Assembly: GCA_963693305.1 (NCBI GenBank)
Contig: OY855906.1
Span: 19,269,661 to 19,333,660, forward strand
DNA length: 64,000 nt
From: Meandrina meandrites
Taxonomy: Eukaryota; Cnidaria; Anthozoa; Scleractinia; Meandrinidae
Direction: 5' to 3'
Made by a program: the position numbers and the translations under genes. The notes under the pieces are model-generated. The model was not told the origin of the DNA. It saw only the letters and a program-made list of their open reading frames with translations, and did not search any database. This document shows, piece by piece, positions 13,301 to 28,300 of this stretch (within the stretch, counting starts at the first letter, position 1; every line of letters begins with the position of its first letter).

Positions 13301-16300
13301 TCAAGGACTTACACAGAAATTCAAGGACTTTTCAAGACTGTGAACCCTGCTATCAAAACTTTAGCCCTCATGCTGACCCTGGGAGAGAATCAAAGTGACT
13401 GTGAGCCACTGAAAATCGGAAAATGAATTATGCAACCGGAATCTACTTGTAAAACCGAAAACTTTGACAAATAAAGATATGAACTGGTAAGTTCAACTCC
13501 CTCTCAGTCAAACGTTTGCAAATGTATGCCATCAGATACTTACAACTTAACCTTCCACTCTTTGGTAACTTTAATAAGGGATTATCTCAGTACAGAGATA
13601 ACCTTGTCATGACATGCCTAAAGGGATGAGTTGTTGTGCTTCGAAGCACAACAGTAGGTAGACTAAAGGTTGTGAGTTCGAGTCCTAGATTTGGACCTTT
13701 TTCTTTTTTTTTCATTTTTCTTCCTTTTTATTATTTTTTTTTTCTGCAAGTGTTTATAACATTCCGCTATAAACATAAACTATTTAACAATTACTCGCCG
13801 AAGGCGAAGTGATTATTCAACAATAATCACTGAGCCTGAGGTGAATAATTGTTTTAGTATAATTTTCACAGGTGAATATCAAAAACTGAAAAATAATAAT
13901 AGAAAACACAAAAACAACAAACATAAGTGCTCGCTTGTATACGTGTAAACCAGTTTAATTCTTTGATTGAAATCGTAATTTTCACTCAGGTTTTAGCAAT
14001 AAAACGGAACAAAACAAACACTATGAAAAAGATAGATACATCTGGTACCTTTGTTTAATCGTTGGTGACTTCTGAACAATTGTGTGAATCCTCTCGAAAT
14101 TACTAGCTCCAGTGAGAAGAGAACTAAATAATGTTTTGCCAGTCGATCTGACTGAGTACACGGCCGCGTGCAATCTCCAAAACCACCATGTTTACGATCA
14201 ATTCGAATGCCTTGAAAACCATCTCTTGAAAATATTTCCGGTCCAAAAGCCTTGGTAGTTAATTTGAAAAATTCCCAATATTTTAAATATCCAGGACTTG
14301 GAGTGATTTCTTTTAAATGAGAGAAATTTTCATTCAGCAAATGCCGCCATGTTCACTGGCCTGGATGGCAAACGTGGCATGGCTTAGTAGCCAAGCCTTG
14401 AGATGCTATATTCACCGCCTAGCACGGTGAATATAGCATCATAGTGCGAGCTTCTCGACCAATCAGAATTGAATTCACCTGTGGAAATTATACTAATATA
14501 AAATACCAAAGTGAGCATTAAGAAACTATTTGAAGAGTTTCATTGTCATTCGGTCCTAAATGTAAATATATGCGCAAAAAATGACTTTGAAGTTATTCAT
14601 ATTTTAGTTGAAACAGACGTTCACATCAGTTCAAAACAAAAGAACCTGCATTTTAAGCATTTTTACAAGGTTTGACATTAAGTTTCTCAAAAATGCTTTA
14701 GAGTTTAACCGTGGGGTCAATTGCATAAATGAATTACAATGAGATGTTTCAAATAGCATACAAAATGTTACTATTCTTTGAGTAGATTTTTGGTAAATAA
14801 TTTTTGCACTTATTGTTTGAACTTTCAGCGGAAACCATCTTAAGGTGATTCCACTGAAAAAGAAGGAGTATTTAGAATTTTCTAAGACTTGGTCCAGTTC
14901 ATAACTATGTTATAAGCGTTACAAAAATGCAATAAAAAATGGGGGTCACCGTGCTCGTTTTTGTGCAACCTGGATGGCTATTGTAGTAAACATATCACCC
15001 ACGAGGTTCATACTAGGAACGCTCATAATCCGAAAAGGGAACTATCATTTCTACAAAAATTCATTTCTTGCATTAAAATATCGAAGCAGTTCAACGAAAT
15101 AGACTTTAATCTTACATAATAAACCATTTTAATTAAACTGGAATTAAAATTATGAAAGAAATTAAGAGGAAGTTTCCAGAAAAATTCAACAAGGTGCGGT
15201 AAGGCTAAAATAAAATAGTTCGCTCATCTTCTGCATGTAGGCAGCCCTTAGTAAAACTAAAAACGTTATGTTGTTTTTGTCTTCAAATATTTTTATTTTT
15301 CTGAGAAAAACGAAATTTTCGATTTCACGTCTAGACTCGATTCAGAGAGTCCAAATTGGGCTGAAAATCGACCATTTTCATTCCATTCGCATATCAAAAC
15401 GATCAAGCGCAGAAAAAATTAAATACAACCGGCTTATTGCATGACTCTTCCTTGTCCAAAGAAGCATAGTTTCAAGAGTTTTGGTTTAATCTAATTATTT
15501 AACGGTAAACAAAACCAGACTATTCTCACAGGCCATGAAAGTCGGTTGGTCAAAAGAATCGTCATTTTCACCATGTGCCATATCTCGGATATCCTTGAGA
15601 TATAGGTATTTATATTGTAGAAGGATGATACTTTCAAAATATACAAAGTTTGGTTTGGGCCAATGATTGAGCACTTGTCAAAAAATTTTTCAAAATCGTA
15701 CAAAAACGGCACTAAATCAAGCCAGCCTTCGAATGCGTGACCAAAAGTATTACCACCGTATTTGTTCTTTAAATCAATTTAATCGCAATACTAGCTATAT
15801 TTAGGCATGAATCAAAATAAATATGTTCACCTTTGCTCGATTATGATGTCCTGACCGTTGCAATACGTTTCTTTCCTGTCATTTCTTCAATGGCTTCCCG
15901 TTTAGTTCGCATACCGCTCGGTCGAACACGTCTTGCGACTGGTGAATTTGAAGCAACCACTGCTAGGTTTTTATCCAAGTATGTATCGTCATGATTAACG
16001 GGCGCTACTTGTGTTACTCGATTAAGCCATATTTCAGGTTAAGCGTTTTCAATAAGCCACTTTGCAGCGCCCGTTGGAAGCTATTATTATTCGAAAAGTG
16101 AAGTATTAAATTTGCATACTTCCGAGACAAACGTGACATTTTTTATACTTAAGGGGGTGGGGTGGGGGAAGGTCTTAAATTTTTAGTTGAATCGATGGTT
16201 TGAAAGTGTTTGGAGATGAATTATCACAAACTCGTATTTACTACGTGATTTGCTTAACTTATAAGTTCTGCTTACGCTCAAAATGAGAGAGAGAAAAAAA

Positions 16301-19300
16301 GACATTTTTTTGTTGTTGTTGTTGCGGTTTTTTATTTTAACAAACGATCAAGGCTCTGTTTCCTTTTTCAGCTAAGGCAACAGCAGGGGCGGATCCAGGA
16401 ATTTTTTAAAGGGGGGGTTGTACACTATTGTAGTAACCTTTAATGCAAAAAACAATTTTATTCAATTATTTTTCAGGAAGAATAAAAAAAATAACTAAAA
16501 AATTTTGCCCAAAGGGGGGGTTGCAACCCCCATCACCCCTCCCCTGGATCCGCCTCTGAACAGATGACACATTCGGTCCCGGTTCTGTATCCTTTGGATA
16601 GAAACAGAAAGTTTGACGTCTTCTTAAGGAGTCTTCCTTTAACTGTGATATAAAGCAATCTCGTGAGGAACTTTGCATGTACAATAACTTTTTCGCCATC
16701 CAGTTTCAAGCTCGGATCGATGGAAGGGACAGATAGTAAAAGCGCTAACATCCTGTTGTGTGTTAAAGATACCCGCTCTCAGGAGAATAAGTTCCTGCTC
16801 GCCATTAACACCAGCAAAAGACCAGAGGGACTTACTATTTTCTATATCCTTGTTACATGACAGCAAAGGGACCTCGGTTATTAGTTTACTTTAATCCCGT
16901 CGATCATAAGAACAAGGACTGCGAACTTTCGTTTTAAAAGCACAAGAAACTTCCATGAGTACACCAAGTGCATCGAGACCATGTGAAGAGTTTTCTAACA
17001 GTTCAACAGATAATTGAGAGAGATAGCACTTGAAGTATTGACGAGGACAGCGTTGTGCCGGGTGATTCACAAATGGTTCGTGAGAAAAAAGAAATTATTG
17101 AAAAATCTATAATCGAGTTTAGCAAATTACATTAGTCTCGTCTCCTAAAAGTAAAAAATGTGAATTCTCGCACACACAAGGTCAAATATTTTACTTACTT
17201 TGGAGAATTGCAGAGTACATAGATGAAATATAAATATAAATTTTGTTTCCATAGTAGGAGCAACCAGTAATTAATAGGCTTTTTTTCACGGTTTTTCTCT
17301 CTTTGATTTTGAGCGTAAGCAGAACTTATAAGTTAAGCAAATCACGTAGTAAATACAAGTTTGTGATAATTCATCTCCAAACACTTTCAAACCATCGGTT
17401 CAGCTAAAAATTTAAGACCATATCCCCACCCCACCCCGCTAAGTATAAAAAAACTGTCACGCTAGTCTCGAAAGTATGCAAATTTTTACTTCACTTCGAA
17501 TAATAATGGCTTCCAGCGGACGCTGCTAAGTGGCTTATTTAAAACGCTTTGCCGGCTATAACCTAAAATATGGCTTAATCAAGCAACACAAGTAGAGCCC
17601 GTTAATCATGACGATATATATTAGGATAAAAACAGAGCAGTGGTTCCTTCAAATTCACCAGTCGCAAGACGGATTCGACCGAGCGGCATGCGAACTGAAC
17701 GCGAAGCCACTGAAGAAATGACAGGAAAGAAACGTATTGCAACGGTCAGGACATCATAATCGAGCAAAGGTGAACATATTTATTTTGATTCATGCCTAAA
17801 TATAGCTAGTATTGCGATTAAATTGATTTAAAGAACAAATACGGTGGTAATACTTTTGGTCACGCACTCGAAGGCTGGCTTGATTTAGTGCCGTTTTTGT
17901 ACGATTTTGAATAATTTTTTGACAAGTGCTTAATCATTGGCCCAAACCAAACTTTGTATATTTTGAAAGTATCATCCTTCTACAATATAAATACCTATAT
18001 CTCAAGGATATCCAAGATATGGCACATGGTGAAAATGACGATTCTTTTGACCGACCGACTTTCAGGGCGCGTGAGAATAGTCTGGTTTCGTTTACCGTTA
18101 AATTAGATTAAACCAAAACTCTTGAAACTATGCTTCTTTGGACAAGGAAGAGTCATGCAATAAACCGGTTGTATTTATTTTTTTCTGCGCTTGATCGTTT
18201 TGGCATGCGAATGGAATGAAAATGGTAGATTTTCAGCCCAATTTGGACCCTCTGAATCGAGTCTAGACGCGAAATCGAAAATTTCGTTTTTCTCAGAAAA
18301 ATAAAAATATTTGAAGGAAAAAACAACGTAACGTTTTTAGTTTTACTAAGGACTATCTACATGCAGAAGATGAGCGAAATCCCTGTTTTTTAGCCTTGCC
18401 GCAAAAAATCATTTTTGCCTGATTTTTCTGGAAACTTCCTCTTAAAGATTTTTCTGTGTGCGTGCGTAAGCAGCACTACCTCAAAACATACTTTTTAAAG
18501 CATTGAAATAAAAATATCTCAAAGTAGAGTATTTAACTTTTCTTTAAATTGCGATATATTGTAGTCAACCGGATGTCTTTTAAATTTATGCATTAAAAAA
18601 TGGGGGTTTAGAAGAAAATGACCATTTATTTCTCTTCTGAGCTTAACCTAAAAGAAAAGCCATAATGTTGTGTGTCCGTGCGCGCTCGTGCATGTGCTAA
18701 ATGACGCTAAAACTCATGCACAGCAAGGATGTGCAATGCAATTCAGTGGAATCACCTTAAACATTGCATGATATGTGAACACTAACTCTACAGAAATGGC
18801 AACCTTACTTTTTCTTTTTTCTTGCTGACTCATCAGCATCTTTTTGCTTTCTCCTTCCCGATCCTTTACTTCTTCCACCTAAAACACAAATTGAAATGAA
18901 GAAACTGTCCAGCCTTCCAACAGTATACATAGTTACGTTGTGATGATATATGTACTGAATGATATGCCATGTTAACTAATCTGTTACAGTAAGTTCAGCT
19001 GACCACTGGTTATAATGACCAGCTCACTCAAGATGGTTAGACATTGTTCCAAACTAGTCAACAATTTCAAGAGGTTTGTTGCTAAGGAATGTGCCAAGCA
19101 CCACTTAAGGAATAAAAAAATCAGTCAAAATAACTGCTGTGCTTTATTATTATTGCTGCCTGTTTTTTTTAAAAAATGTTCAACGAGGGTCGTACAGGGG
19201 TATTCTCATGACGCGTGATTAGCTGATTTTATTTTCCGTGAAACGTGAATTTAATAAATTTATTCTTCATGACCCGTGACCAGAAGGTTTTGTGTGACAC

Positions 19301-22300
19301 GTGAAGAGCTTGAATTAATAACCGATATTCGTGATTTCACCACTTTATTGACTTTATTTTGCGTGATTTTGAGACGCGAGACCTCAAATGTGATCTCCGT
19401 ATAATGATCGTAACGTCAAACACTCTTTGTAGAGTAAGAACAGAATAATAGAGTATGTTTCTTTCTTAGTTTCGTAATTTCTTAATCAATTTTGATTTCT
19501 TCAAACACTATTTGTAGTGTAAGAACAGGATAAAAGAGTACTTATTTTCGTGATTCGGGAAAATGAAATTTCAATATCCATGATTCGTTATTTTTTTTGT
19601 CCGTGAATCGTGCCAGAGACCCCCCCTGTACGACCCTCTTCAACTGCCATTACAAATTACCTCTTGATTTGAACCATTCACCTTAATGAAAATATTTTAC
19701 TGACATTTCTGAATACTATTAACATTAAAGTAGTCTCAATTCTGGGTAAAGTGGCCAGGCACAACATCTAATTTATCACAGTTTCTGTAGCAAGAAGCAA
19801 CTACGTGTAACTTTAATTGTAGTATTTCCACTTCCTCTAATAGGATGCTCATTGCTGGATTATCACAAGTTATCCCCCAGCATTTCGTCAGATTATTATT
19901 TTGCTCTAACAGTTTGCCATAATCATTTAGACTTGATAATCTTGGATGGAGAACAAAACACTGTAAGAGTTATATGTCTTGTTCAATAAAAACAACAAAA
20001 CAACCATGGCCAGCCAGCTCTCCAGCCCTGACTGTTTGATCTGGAGTTCAACCCGCTAACCATAAGGCCACTATGCCATCCATATAATGTAACTATTATA
20101 TAATAAGACTACATTACTTGACTTGCTTTTGCGCTTTGGTGTTGGAGATTCACCTGCAAGATACAAAGAAAAGATATTGTTTTAAAGTTACACAGAAAAT
20201 GATGAGCAAAACTATTATGACATTACAACAATCTCACATGAACATACAAGTACATACATGTTATACACATGCATGCAATTAACAAAAAAAAAAGAGAAGA
20301 AGGCAAAACTGGTGTATGCCTATTGAGTCTGGCATGGCCATTCTCTAACAAACAAATAGTCCTTTTCTATGGTTGTTATGATCAAAACATGTTTACGGTT
20401 ACACAATACCTTCAGAGAGCTACTTTTGTCGAAAAAAAATTTTTTGGACTAAAATAAAAGTTTGCTATAAATCTAACATTTCCCCAAAAATGACAGTAAA
20501 ATCTTAAAACATGCGCAAGTTATTTTGAAAAGAAGGGTTTTTCATAAGAGTTGATAAAACAGTTTGGTGTCATAATCCTCATAGCGCATTGATTCCCTGG
20601 CGATGTTTTTGCGAGAAATGGCCTCATCCATGAGCTCTTATTACGAGGACCTAATTAGCATATTTTGTTTACATGTGATTTTGCTTCTCTTCCATTCACG
20701 ATATCGCTCTTCGATATTGCTCTTCGTTTCTCGAATATTGGCCTTGTTGAGGTTGTGAAACGAGTTGAAAAAAATGGAGAAAAGTTCTTGGACAGCGCAA
20801 ACATCAAAGCCAGGACCTAAGAAGAAGACAAAAGCAGAATTTGCTGAAAGCAAGAAGGAAAACTTGGCCGATAGTGACGAGTGATCCTTCGAACAAATTG
20901 AACTACCCATTGGTACTTCATTTTCTGTTCTCTACCCCGTATATTTTTCTGTTTTTCCAAATCTCTCGCACGCTGAAGTTCAACAAGGAGAATGTACGTG
21001 ACTCAGGTCACACTATTACTGCCTTTGAATTCCCGCGAACATCGTTTCGCTCGCTGTGAATGGTAGGGGTGCCATCATTTCATTGGCCGGCGGCATATAT
21101 CCTGTTGACAGAAGATCGTAACGTGTTTACAAATCTTCAAATGGCGAAAACTCGCAATCGTTTCTCGCGAGAATAACATCTCTTTGAATGAATTAATAGG
21201 GTATGTAGAGTTGATGGATTCTAACAAAATTTGGCCTGAACATTCATTAAGCATCGAGGAACAAAAGGGTGCCAGGGATTAGCTTTAATTTAGATATTTC
21301 TCATTTTACGGCCGCGAACGCAACAGGGTCGGCAAATTATTCGCTACTAAAACTTTACAGGTCTATAGAAAGATAACCAATAAGAATTAAGAAAAAGCCT
21401 GACACCCTTTGAGAGATTGATACTTGCTGATTAACACTGTGCAGTACTTTTGCAGTAGTGGTTCTGTTTGATACCCGATTAATTCGGCGGAATGACACTC
21501 AGTCGTTTTCTGTTTATCAGCTTCTTTCTTCTCAATAATGGCTCTGGCAAACAGTGGATATTTTTTTCGAATTGTGTGGTTCCAGAAAATATCCATATCC
21601 CCCCCACGGAAGGGATTTGGCCTATGACCCCCCACCCCTCTGGAAATTCCAATTTAGCTTCATACATTGCTTTAAAGGAGAACGGAAGACAAAAATGCGA
21701 ATTTTTTAAACTAGTTTAAATGAAAGTATGTGATGTGTGTTAAGCAAATATTAAGGTATTTGGAATTGTACTTACGTTTTAACCCGATTATGACAGCAAA
21801 AAGGTGCTCGTCAGGGCAATTTGAACGTCCGCCATATTGAAGGCTTGGCTGCAAAGCATGACGTCACTGCGCAATAGAATATTCAAGCTCGGACGACAAA
21901 AATTACAGTTCAATGTGCACTTCTATGATGTAAAAAAACGCCCAGATACATATATAGAAGCAGAAGCTTTCATTGATTACCTCTGGCAAATGGAGCGTTG
22001 CTCAATGAATTACTGGCGCGAATTAAAAGTGCGAATTCGCCTAAACAAGTCAATGTCATAATTGTTCAGATAACCTTGAAGGGAATTGCTTAAAAGTGAT
22101 CGCTGCCTCGAACTTTGGATCCGAAAAAACATACACAAGAGTTAAAGAAAGTTACTGTACCGACCGTATTCCCATGTTAAAGTAGTGTATGCAGAAGGCT
22201 TAGCTTGAAAGCGAATGTCAGAGAAGAGAAAGCGAAGGTAAATTAAAAAGTAAAATCGACATATATGTTTATGACATTGTCTCCAGTGGGTATATTCTAT

Positions 22301-25300
22301 TTAAGTTGCTCAGTTTCCATTTGTAGCATGAAACGTTTGCATGAAATAATTAGCTTGAATAGAACATGGTACAAACCGATCAGCTATTCCTTGTGAATAA
22401 GTATTATGTTGGAGGATTTACCGAGTTCAGGAATCTAAAAAATATTATTAGTCTGACAGCCGTGAAATTAAAGATAGCTCCCGTCATAAACCTTTCTAAG
22501 CCGATCATTTGATTCCTAGGGTGCTTAGAGCTCCCAGTACATCTTAGCGAAATTAATATACCGGTAAGCAGGTTATTTCGCAGCCAATTGAGCCATGAAC
22601 GCTTTCTCAAATGCTCGTGGCAAAAACTCGTGACAACAAAACACATCAAACAACAGTTTTCTTCTCACCGAAAGTAGGGCTGTTTATTAGCTTTCAAATA
22701 CAAATATCATCTTCTGAATACAAAATTACTATTCACCTGGCCCCAGGTGTTCGAAGGGTGGATAATGCTATCCACCGGATAAATCGCTATTCAGTGGATA
22801 AGTGTTGGCAAAACAAACCACGCTATCCAGTGGATAGTGATTTATCCGGTGGATAGTGTTATCCACGCTTTGAACAACCGGGGCCTGAAATTTAATTCAT
22901 GGATTCCTTGATCTCCTAGCAGCATAAACATTGTCTTTCTTGTTCGCCTTCCAAGGTAACACAAATATCACACTCGCCCACGACATATTTTCGCCTCCTC
23001 GTCTCGCTGATCTCCACGTTCAACAACGTCTTCTTCGAATCCTAAGCTTTTTCCCATCGGTTCAAATGAATAAGACTTAAACTTAGCCGTAATGTAAGTT
23101 TGCTACAGTTGTCAAAACGAAAGATTTGGTTAGACAACATGAAATGCACAGAAGTGCACAAAACATTGAACTGAAGAAATTTGCAAGTGCGCAGTGACGT
23201 AAAAACACGTGAGCTGACATTCCTTTTTTGGAGGTAACCGGAAGAAAATACGTTCAAAATGGCGGACGTTCAATTGCGAAAAAAGACTACAAGTTTTAAC
23301 CATTTTCGTCAATTTTGGTAGGAAAAATTCGCTTTTACTTGTTGTTTTCTACAAATCTAAGCTATTTCTATGATTTCCAGTGGTTATATAAAATATGAAT
23401 TCTGGTCTTCTGTTCTCCTTTAAATTTTTGGCTCTTTAAGACCCCCCTCCTCCCCGGAATTTCCAATCCCTTCTGTGGGGGGAGTATGGATATTTTCTGG
23501 AACCACACATTCTACAGTTCTTTACCTTTCTATTGATATATAGTTTGTGGTAGTTTACTTTAAAACAATGCGCGTACGAATTTTTTTCCAAAGGACACCC
23601 ACAAAGGTATTGTGTAAAGAACGCAGAGCCTTCACCAAATAAAGAAAACTGTAGAGGGTAAGTGTTCAAAACGACTTCTGTCAACTCATTGTAAACTTAA
23701 CAAATTAAAAATCTTACTTTCATAATCTGAGAAGCCAGCTTCTTTTGCATGTTGTTCCTTGAGATCTGACTCAAATCTAGCCAAGTCAGCATCCAATTTT
23801 CGTATGTGTTTATCAACCTTGACAACAGAAAAAATCATAAGTGGAAATACAAAACCCAAAAATAAAAACAATTATTACATGGCAAGGTAGTCTTCAGGGT
23901 GTAAATCCGAGTATTGTGATTGGTTCTTTCTTGATAATAATAATCTTTAATGAGGAGACTTTTTCACACATAAGTGGTTGTCAAAAAGGACCTTGGTTGG
24001 TATTTTGCCATAGATTCCTCAGTACGGAACTCACGCTTGGTTGATACCTGATGTTTGAAATCGAAACACCAAGGAGAAACTAGTTGTTGATCCACCTTAG
24101 ATATAAAAATAACAGTTGTGGTTACTAACCATTTCATATGTTTGCATGGCAAGTTGAACTTTATCATCTCCATATTCTCGACTCTTAACAAAGGCATTTT
24201 CAATCTTCTTCAAGTGTGATGTCCTATTAGCAGCATCCATACTCCGCACATTAGCCATATACTCCTCTGACATTGTGTTTATTTCTTTTGATAAGTCTGA
24301 AAATCCAAAAATAACATGAGAAAACTATTTAACTTCTGTTGTACGACAAGTTGTAATAAATTAGCAATGTACTTTTTAAGATGTGTGTTCCTCTAAATAT
24401 TTTTTTACAACAACGATACAAAGTTTTTTGAGATCAACGTCCACGTTATTTTGTTGTTCAAGAAATGTAGCAAAAGTGTTGTTCATTTACATTAATTTAC
24501 TCTTAAACGGTTGGTGACCTTGCATTTTTTTATATATATAGAGAACTTTCTTTCACAAGTCTTGACAGATTGTAAAAAGGAAGAACATTAACAAATCAAT
24601 TTTCTGTCCATGCAGCATGGAATCCTAGGCATCAAAACAGCAGCCAGCTGCTGGCAGGAGCTGGCATTTCAGTTGATCACACTTGCAAGCGACTTTTCAC
24701 AAAAGAAATAGAAAATCATTTTAAATGTCATGCTTTGATTAGCCAAGTGAAATCAAAAGTTGCTATAACCTTACAGTAAACATTTCATTATTTGACAACA
24801 CACAATAAAGCAGCCAAGAAACATTTTGAAAGCTTTTTGGAAACATTTTTAATTTAAAATGATATGAAAGAGTAGAAAAAGGTTTGGAAATTTGAAGGGT
24901 GCCACAAAAGTTGAACATGTAAGTTTGTCTAGCCAAAACATTGCATTACAGCCTTTATGATTCTGCACATGTACATGAATGTAATCAAGATTTATTCTGC
25001 ACAAAAACTTCAGTGCCGATTGTTAAGCCTTTTCACCTGTTCAAATTAAAGTCAAATTTCAAATTGCTTGACAGAATGGAGTTCCCATGTTACTTTGTGA
25101 GTGAAGAAAAGCGACAGTTTGTCAGGACAAAGTTACACATTTTACGTTTGAAAAAACACCAATAAAATGAGAGCCATTCACGATGCTTTGTTTGGAAGGG
25201 AATTGTCACAACAAAACACATTAATTGAATGAAGATTCTGACACTGACATTATTAATTTTTAGCTGTCCAAAGCATGTGATATGACAGTGTGAAATTGTT

Positions 25301-28300
25301 TTAAAATCACTTAATAATTTCAAGGTTTTTGGAGGACAAAAGTGACATTTCAATTCGGGAAGGTTTTGGTCTTGTGCTAGGCAACTGGTTCTTGGCAGAT
25401 TCCTGTTAATAAGCGTAGCAGTACACGTTCAAATCACCGACACTGAAAATAAGTTATTCATAGAATCTGCCATATTGACAGCCTGGGATAAAAAAGAGTC
25501 TTGATGAGAAACGCCTACAAGCAAGCAAAAGGCCGTGATTTTATTTTGAACCCGAATCCTAGCTGACCTGCTGCCCGCGTGCAACAACAATGAGAGATAT
25601 AATTTTAGGAATAGGCGTATGTTTTCAATCCCGCATGTAAAAACGAAGAGGTTTGGAAATACTTATAATGCACTATGCAGATGAGAAAAATTGTAAATAG
25701 AACTTTTATATTTGATTGATGTATTTTAAAATTATATTTTAGTTTTTTCTTATGATATAATTAGAAATTTTTATGACTTTGAATTTTTACAATTGTACAT
25801 AACACAAGTTATTCAGCTTATAGCTGCGAGTTGTGATTTTTAATAAACAATTTATCTATCTATCTAATCCTGTCATCTTGCGGTTGTTAAGCGAGTGCAA
25901 ATGTGATCACTAAAAAACTAGAATGATATTAAGGAACGTTACCAGTTGAATCAATGTGATTAAGAGAACCACATAAACAAAAGCTGGTAGAGAAAATTGC
26001 TTTTCATAGATTTATTTGCAATATTTTTGGGCAGACACTGCAGCCACATTCAGTAACAAAGCGCAATTTTCCAGAGTTCTTATCTTTGCAATGAATTTAG
26101 TGATATCCCAATCTTTTGTCATTCTTAGCATATGTTGTGGTTTAAATTTTACCTTGGTTTAAAATTTTTCAAACCAGTTTGATTTTTATTTTCCTTTGTT
26201 TCAGATTATGATAATCAATACAAGACAATGAAAACTAAAAATCAAACTGGTTCGAAAAATTTTGAACCAAATATAAAATTAAACCACAACACATATATTT
26301 TTCTATTATTTATTTATTTATTTATTTGCCACATATCTAGCAATGTACTTTATGGGGGTCAGCAGAGAATTTGGCTAGATAATATTTAGTATCCATCATA
26401 GGTTGCTTCAAGGAAGGAAAGGTCAGCCATATGCCTATTGCTGCAACACTTTGCAGAATGTTGTATCTTGACTAGAAACAACAGGATCATTCAATTTGAA
26501 GCACATTTGCTCTTGTTAGAATATTACAGACTTCATTTGCTTGTTATTTTATACGATGTTTAACACACAGTTCTAATCCAGAGATTAGTTTGTTTTAATT
26601 GTCACTGCAAAGATTTAAGATGTTCGAACAATTTTGGAGTGGATACAACTAAAGGAAAGTAGTGGTCCACAAGTTCAATCTTTAGCATTTAGAATCGCTT
26701 TTCTCCACATTGGGTCATTTTGTCTCATTTTAGCAGTCTTTTGTAGAACATTAGAAAATAAACATTCATTTTCTATGTTGTTCCTCTGATAATGTTGTCT
26801 ATCTTTGTTTAAAGAAGTACACTTAGGCATGATTCATAATTGCAGAAGGGACTGTACTTCTAACTTCTTAACTGTACATAGAACTAAAATTATCTTGTAT
26901 TCTTTTTTTGATGGAAAATTGGTCAACACAACGAGAACAATGTAATTTTCACTAATGTTATCATAATAATCATCCAGTCAAGCTTTTACGTGACAGTTGC
27001 CCGTTCTGTTTCTAACCAGTTACAGAGAAGAACAATAGAATTTTGACAGATGTGTTATTATTGCAAATTAAATAATCTCAGTGTGTGGTCTCACTGTGTG
27101 ACCTAGCCCCTGTAATGTCTGGTTTCACACACAGGCATGCACTGAGAACTTGAGGAGAATTTGACAGGTTACCCAGTTTTTTTTTTTCTTCGTCTTTTTC
27201 ACTACTCACTGTTATCAGACCTCAAACAAGACCAAAACAGATGCAAGAATATGCCACTACTTGGAAGAGGTAGAAAAACATGATTGGTTAAGTGCAATGA
27301 GACAATAATGCCACTAAGCTTGTTTTACTTTAATTTTTGTAATGGAAACTTCAAATTCATGTGCCTGATGGTAAGCCACACCATATTAATCCAATCAACA
27401 ATATGAGTTTAGGATTAAGTCTTATTACAAGATTTTACAAGATCACCAATGAAGAAAGGTGTTAAGATCTTAATAAGATTGTTGCTAACAATCTTACTAG
27501 GCGGATTTCACAGAGATTTGAATAATAAGAGTTTAATCTATGATTACCAGAAGACCTTAGTCATATTCCTATAAAATCATATCAACATGAAATGATCTTT
27601 ACTTAACAGACCAATCAAGTTTTGGGAAGAGAGAGGGGAGGGAGGGGGACTGATCAAATACTGCCTCTAATAATATTCAACACTAACAATTTTTTAGTCT
27701 AATGCGCATGCGCATTAGACTCTATGTCATAGAAAAACGCTGTTAGCAATCCCGCGGGAATGGTTCAGGATCGATAATTGTTCGGTGTAATTGTGCTTTT
27801 AAAAACAATAGCCCGCCTCATTGCGGGCTTGATGCGGTGATCGTAATCCAATCAGGAAGCAAGGATGTTGTTAACAAAGCAACGGTCAAACGGAGCTCGA
27901 GCACGACACGCACTTGTAAAAGAAATTGTCATGTATGTAATTGGATAAATGTTTTACAGTGCAAAATAATATGAATCCTCGTTTTCAAGTGTGAAGCCAC
28001 TGAAAATGTTCTCCTTCTAGCTGCATGTTTTTTTACAATCCCTGGGAAACACAATGTGAAATCAACATCTTTTGATGAAAAAAGTCCGGAAGTGACATTT
28101 GTGTTCATAAACAAGAAATAACTTTGAAAAAAATGGAAAATTAAATAACATTGTAGTCAGCAATTGATTGTTCAATTCAACTGAAGTGGGATTTCATTCA
28201 TAGAATGCAACTTTCATTAAAAAGAGTTTTGTTTTCACCATTCAAGATTCAATCTAGAGCTTGAAAACAAGACAGTGTAATCAAATTACATTTCGTGCGA

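Noticed and set aside
13620..13700. tRNA-like sequence with GAGTTCGAGTCCTAG and a following T-run
   Set aside because: The B-box-like motif is good, but no matching acceptor stem or anticodon arm could be built; it may be a SINE remnant.
13993..14340. 115-codon minus-strand frame in the 637-bp TA-flanked element
   Set aside because: Lies entirely within a non-autonomous element; no transposase motif seen.
20774..20884. Short plus-strand frame [18 protein letters not shown]
   Set aside because: Only 36 codons, with no splice evidence, inside ING intron 4.
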